Assembly (NCBI GenBank): GCA_016707115.1
Contig: JADJIH010000004.1
Coordinates: 12,106-76,105 of the forward strand
Length of the DNA stretch: 64,000 nt
Source: Ignavibacteriales bacterium
Lineage (GTDB): Bacteria > Bacteroidota > Ignavibacteria > Ignavibacteriales > Ignavibacteriaceae
Reading direction: 5' to 3'
Shown: in pieces, positions 63,289 through 64,000 of the stretch
Layout: each line of letters opens with the position of its first letter
How positions within the stretch are numbered: the stretch's first letter is position 1
Position numbers and translations under genes: made by a program
The notes under the pieces: generated by a model
What the model was told of the DNA's origin: nothing
Database searches by the model: none
Seen by the model: only the letters and a program-made list of their open reading frames with translations

Positions 63289-63573
63289 ATGGCAGTAAAG
63301 ACAAAAAAGAAAAATGTAAAAACCAGTGCAAAATCTCTTCCTTCCCCTTTTAGTATTTATTGGGAAAAAACGAATTATCTTTTGTTTGGGTTGGGTATGC
63401 TGTTAATAATATTAGGTTTTTATTTTATGGGTCAAGGTGAATGGAATAGTTCATCTTCGCTTGTAATTTCTCCAATTTTACTTTTCCTTGGATTTGTTGT
63501 TGTTATGCCTGCTTCAATTTTTTATCGCAAGAAAGCAGCCACAGAGACAGAATCTGTTAGAACTGAAAATTAA
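63289..63573 (+). CDS. DUF3098 family small membrane protein
   Basis: The 94-residue protein has a basic N-terminus, then two membrane helices (YLLFGLGMLLIILGFYFMGQ and VISPILLFLGFVVVMPASIF) separated by a short loop with SSSL. The pattern of a first helix ending in GF.FM and a second starting with ISPILLFLGF is that of DUF3098, found across Bacteroidota next to ftsX, uppP and truB in some genomes. The role is unknown. A CCGGAG site precedes the ATG. Confidence 0.78.
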   Translation: MAVKTKKKNVKTSAKSLPSPFSIYWEKTNYLLFGLGMLLIILGFYFMGQGEWNSSSSLVISPILLFLGFVVVMPASIFYRKKAATETESVRTEN

Positions 63574-63621
63574 GTTTTTATTCTGCAAATTATTTTCCCA
63601 GATTGTGAAAATGATTTAATG

Positions 63622-63700
63622 TCATTTCGAATCCCCGATTCATCGGGGTGAGAAATCTTCAACAGCTAAATATTCAGATTTCTCTCTTCGTTCGAAATGA
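63622..63700. repeat. Nested palindromic dispersed repeat (TCATTTCGAA type)
   Basis: Three nested inverted pairs share one element: outer TCATTTCGAA / TTCGAAATGA (63622-63631 and 63691-63700), inner AGAAATCT / AGATTTCT (63651-63658 and 63676-63683), and a tight hairpin CCCCGAT-TC-ATCGGGG (63633-63648). It is non-coding and lies between DUF3098 and dprA in a ~240-base spacer that has no other feature. It resembles the other dispersed palindromes of this window in size and layout but not in sequence. Confidence 0.65.
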
Positions 63701-63816
63701 AAATAACGCAGCATTAATCTGAGCTGTATTGCAGATTTGACAGGAAAGAATTTTTTTAAATCAATTAAGATTTTACTTTTAAATACTTTATAATTAAATC
63801 AATCCACAATTAAAAA

Positions 63817-64000
63817 TTGGGCAAACTAAATTTTGAACAGTTAACCGATCTATTTCTTCTTCTCTCAGTTGATAGGATTGGTCCCGCAAAGATTAGAAAT
63901 CTTCTTGCACGATTTAAGAAATTATCCAACGTACTCTCTGCTTCAACCTCAGAACTTATTGAGACCGAAGGGATAAGCAAGGAGCTCGCATCACGCATCC
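63817..64000 (+). CDS. dprA: DNA processing protein DprA, N-terminal part (cut by window edge)
   Basis: DprA loads RecA on incoming single-stranded DNA during transformation. The 61 visible residues match the N-terminal SAM/helix-hairpin-helix region: LLLSVDRIGPAKIRNLLARF, SASTSELIETEGISKELASR. The frame opens right after a stop at 63811-63813, so the only reasonable start is the TTG at 63817. No good ribosome site is seen before it. The Rossmann-like catalytic core lies beyond the right edge, so the call rests on the N-terminal part only. Confidence 0.7.
   Translation, partial: MGKLNFEQLTDLFLLLSVDRIGPAKIRNLLARFKKLSNVLSASTSELIETEGISKELASRI

Overview
The window is AT-rich bacterial DNA that reads like a member of the Ignavibacteria/Chlorobi branch of Bacteroidota. 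This is inferred from gene content and not from a phylogeny. The main reasons are the many secreted proteins ending in a type IX secretion (T9SS) type-A sorting domain with a YPNPFNPST-like motif, a PorV-family outer-membrane protein, a GWxTD protein, and an ATP synthase operon that carries the a, c, b, delta, alpha and gamma subunits but not beta and epsilon. No rRNA, tRNA, CRISPR array, transposase, integrase or phage gene was seen.

Layout. (1) 1-5.1 kb, + strand: the 3' part of urocanate hydratase, a small secreted repeat protein that looks like a 7(1) septoil-knot protein, a SerA-like dehydrogenase, a secreted alpha/beta hydrolase and a T9SS cargo protein. Two palindromic dispersed repeats lie between the first genes. 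(2) 5.1-18.9 kb, - strand: a long core block. Read 5' to 3' it runs lpxL-like, heptosyltransferase-like, tsaC, M23 peptidase, bactofilin, atpZ, small membrane protein, atpB-E-F-H-A-G, ffh, rpsP, khpA, rimM, trmD, rplS, then a divergent MqnA-like protein after a terminator. (3) 18.9-31.1 kb, - strand: an outer-membrane/secretion group, made of a TonB-dependent receptor (broken by two frameshifts), a 1198-residue T9SS protein, a PorV-like barrel and a GWxTD protein, with a 985-residue T9SS protein upstream. (4) 31.3-42.5 kb: housekeeping genes (trxA, an enoyl-ACP-reductase-like SDR, dnaE, dut, nadC, thioesterase, accA), a TMTC-like membrane glycosyltransferase and a flippase. (5) 42.5-55 kb: an exopolysaccharide/O-antigen locus, divergent around 48.4-48.9 kb, with a GT2 fused to a degenerate phosphoglycosyltransferase, a polyprenyl-phosphate-mannose synthase, an active-looking phosphoglycosyltransferase, several glycosyltransferases, a Wzz-like protein, a flippase and a Wzy-like polymerase. 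(6) 55-60.5 kb: three tandem T9SS proteins built of Ycf48-like or BNR-like beta-propeller repeats. (7) 60.55-61.45 kb: a corrupted stretch with long homopolymers. (8) 61.5-64 kb: gmd, two candidate small RNAs each with a sigma70-like promoter and a hairpin terminator, an 82-residue protein of unknown function, a DUF3098 protein and the start of dprA.

How the genes fit together. The polysaccharide genes form a plausible Wzx/Wzy pathway: the phosphoglycosyltransferase starts the lipid-linked unit, the GT2/GT4 enzymes extend it, the flippase moves it, and Wzy and Wzz polymerise it and set its length. gmd and the polyprenyl-phosphate-mannose synthase both draw on GDP-mannose. The TMTC-like protein could use polyprenyl-phosphate-mannose to glycosylate exported proteins.

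A caution on sequence quality. At least six single-base frameshifts break otherwise normal genes (TonB receptor twice, nadC, a GT4, wzy twice), several at short homopolymers. The 60.6-61.45 kb stretch is clearly unreliable. Most of these breaks look like consensus errors and not real gene loss.
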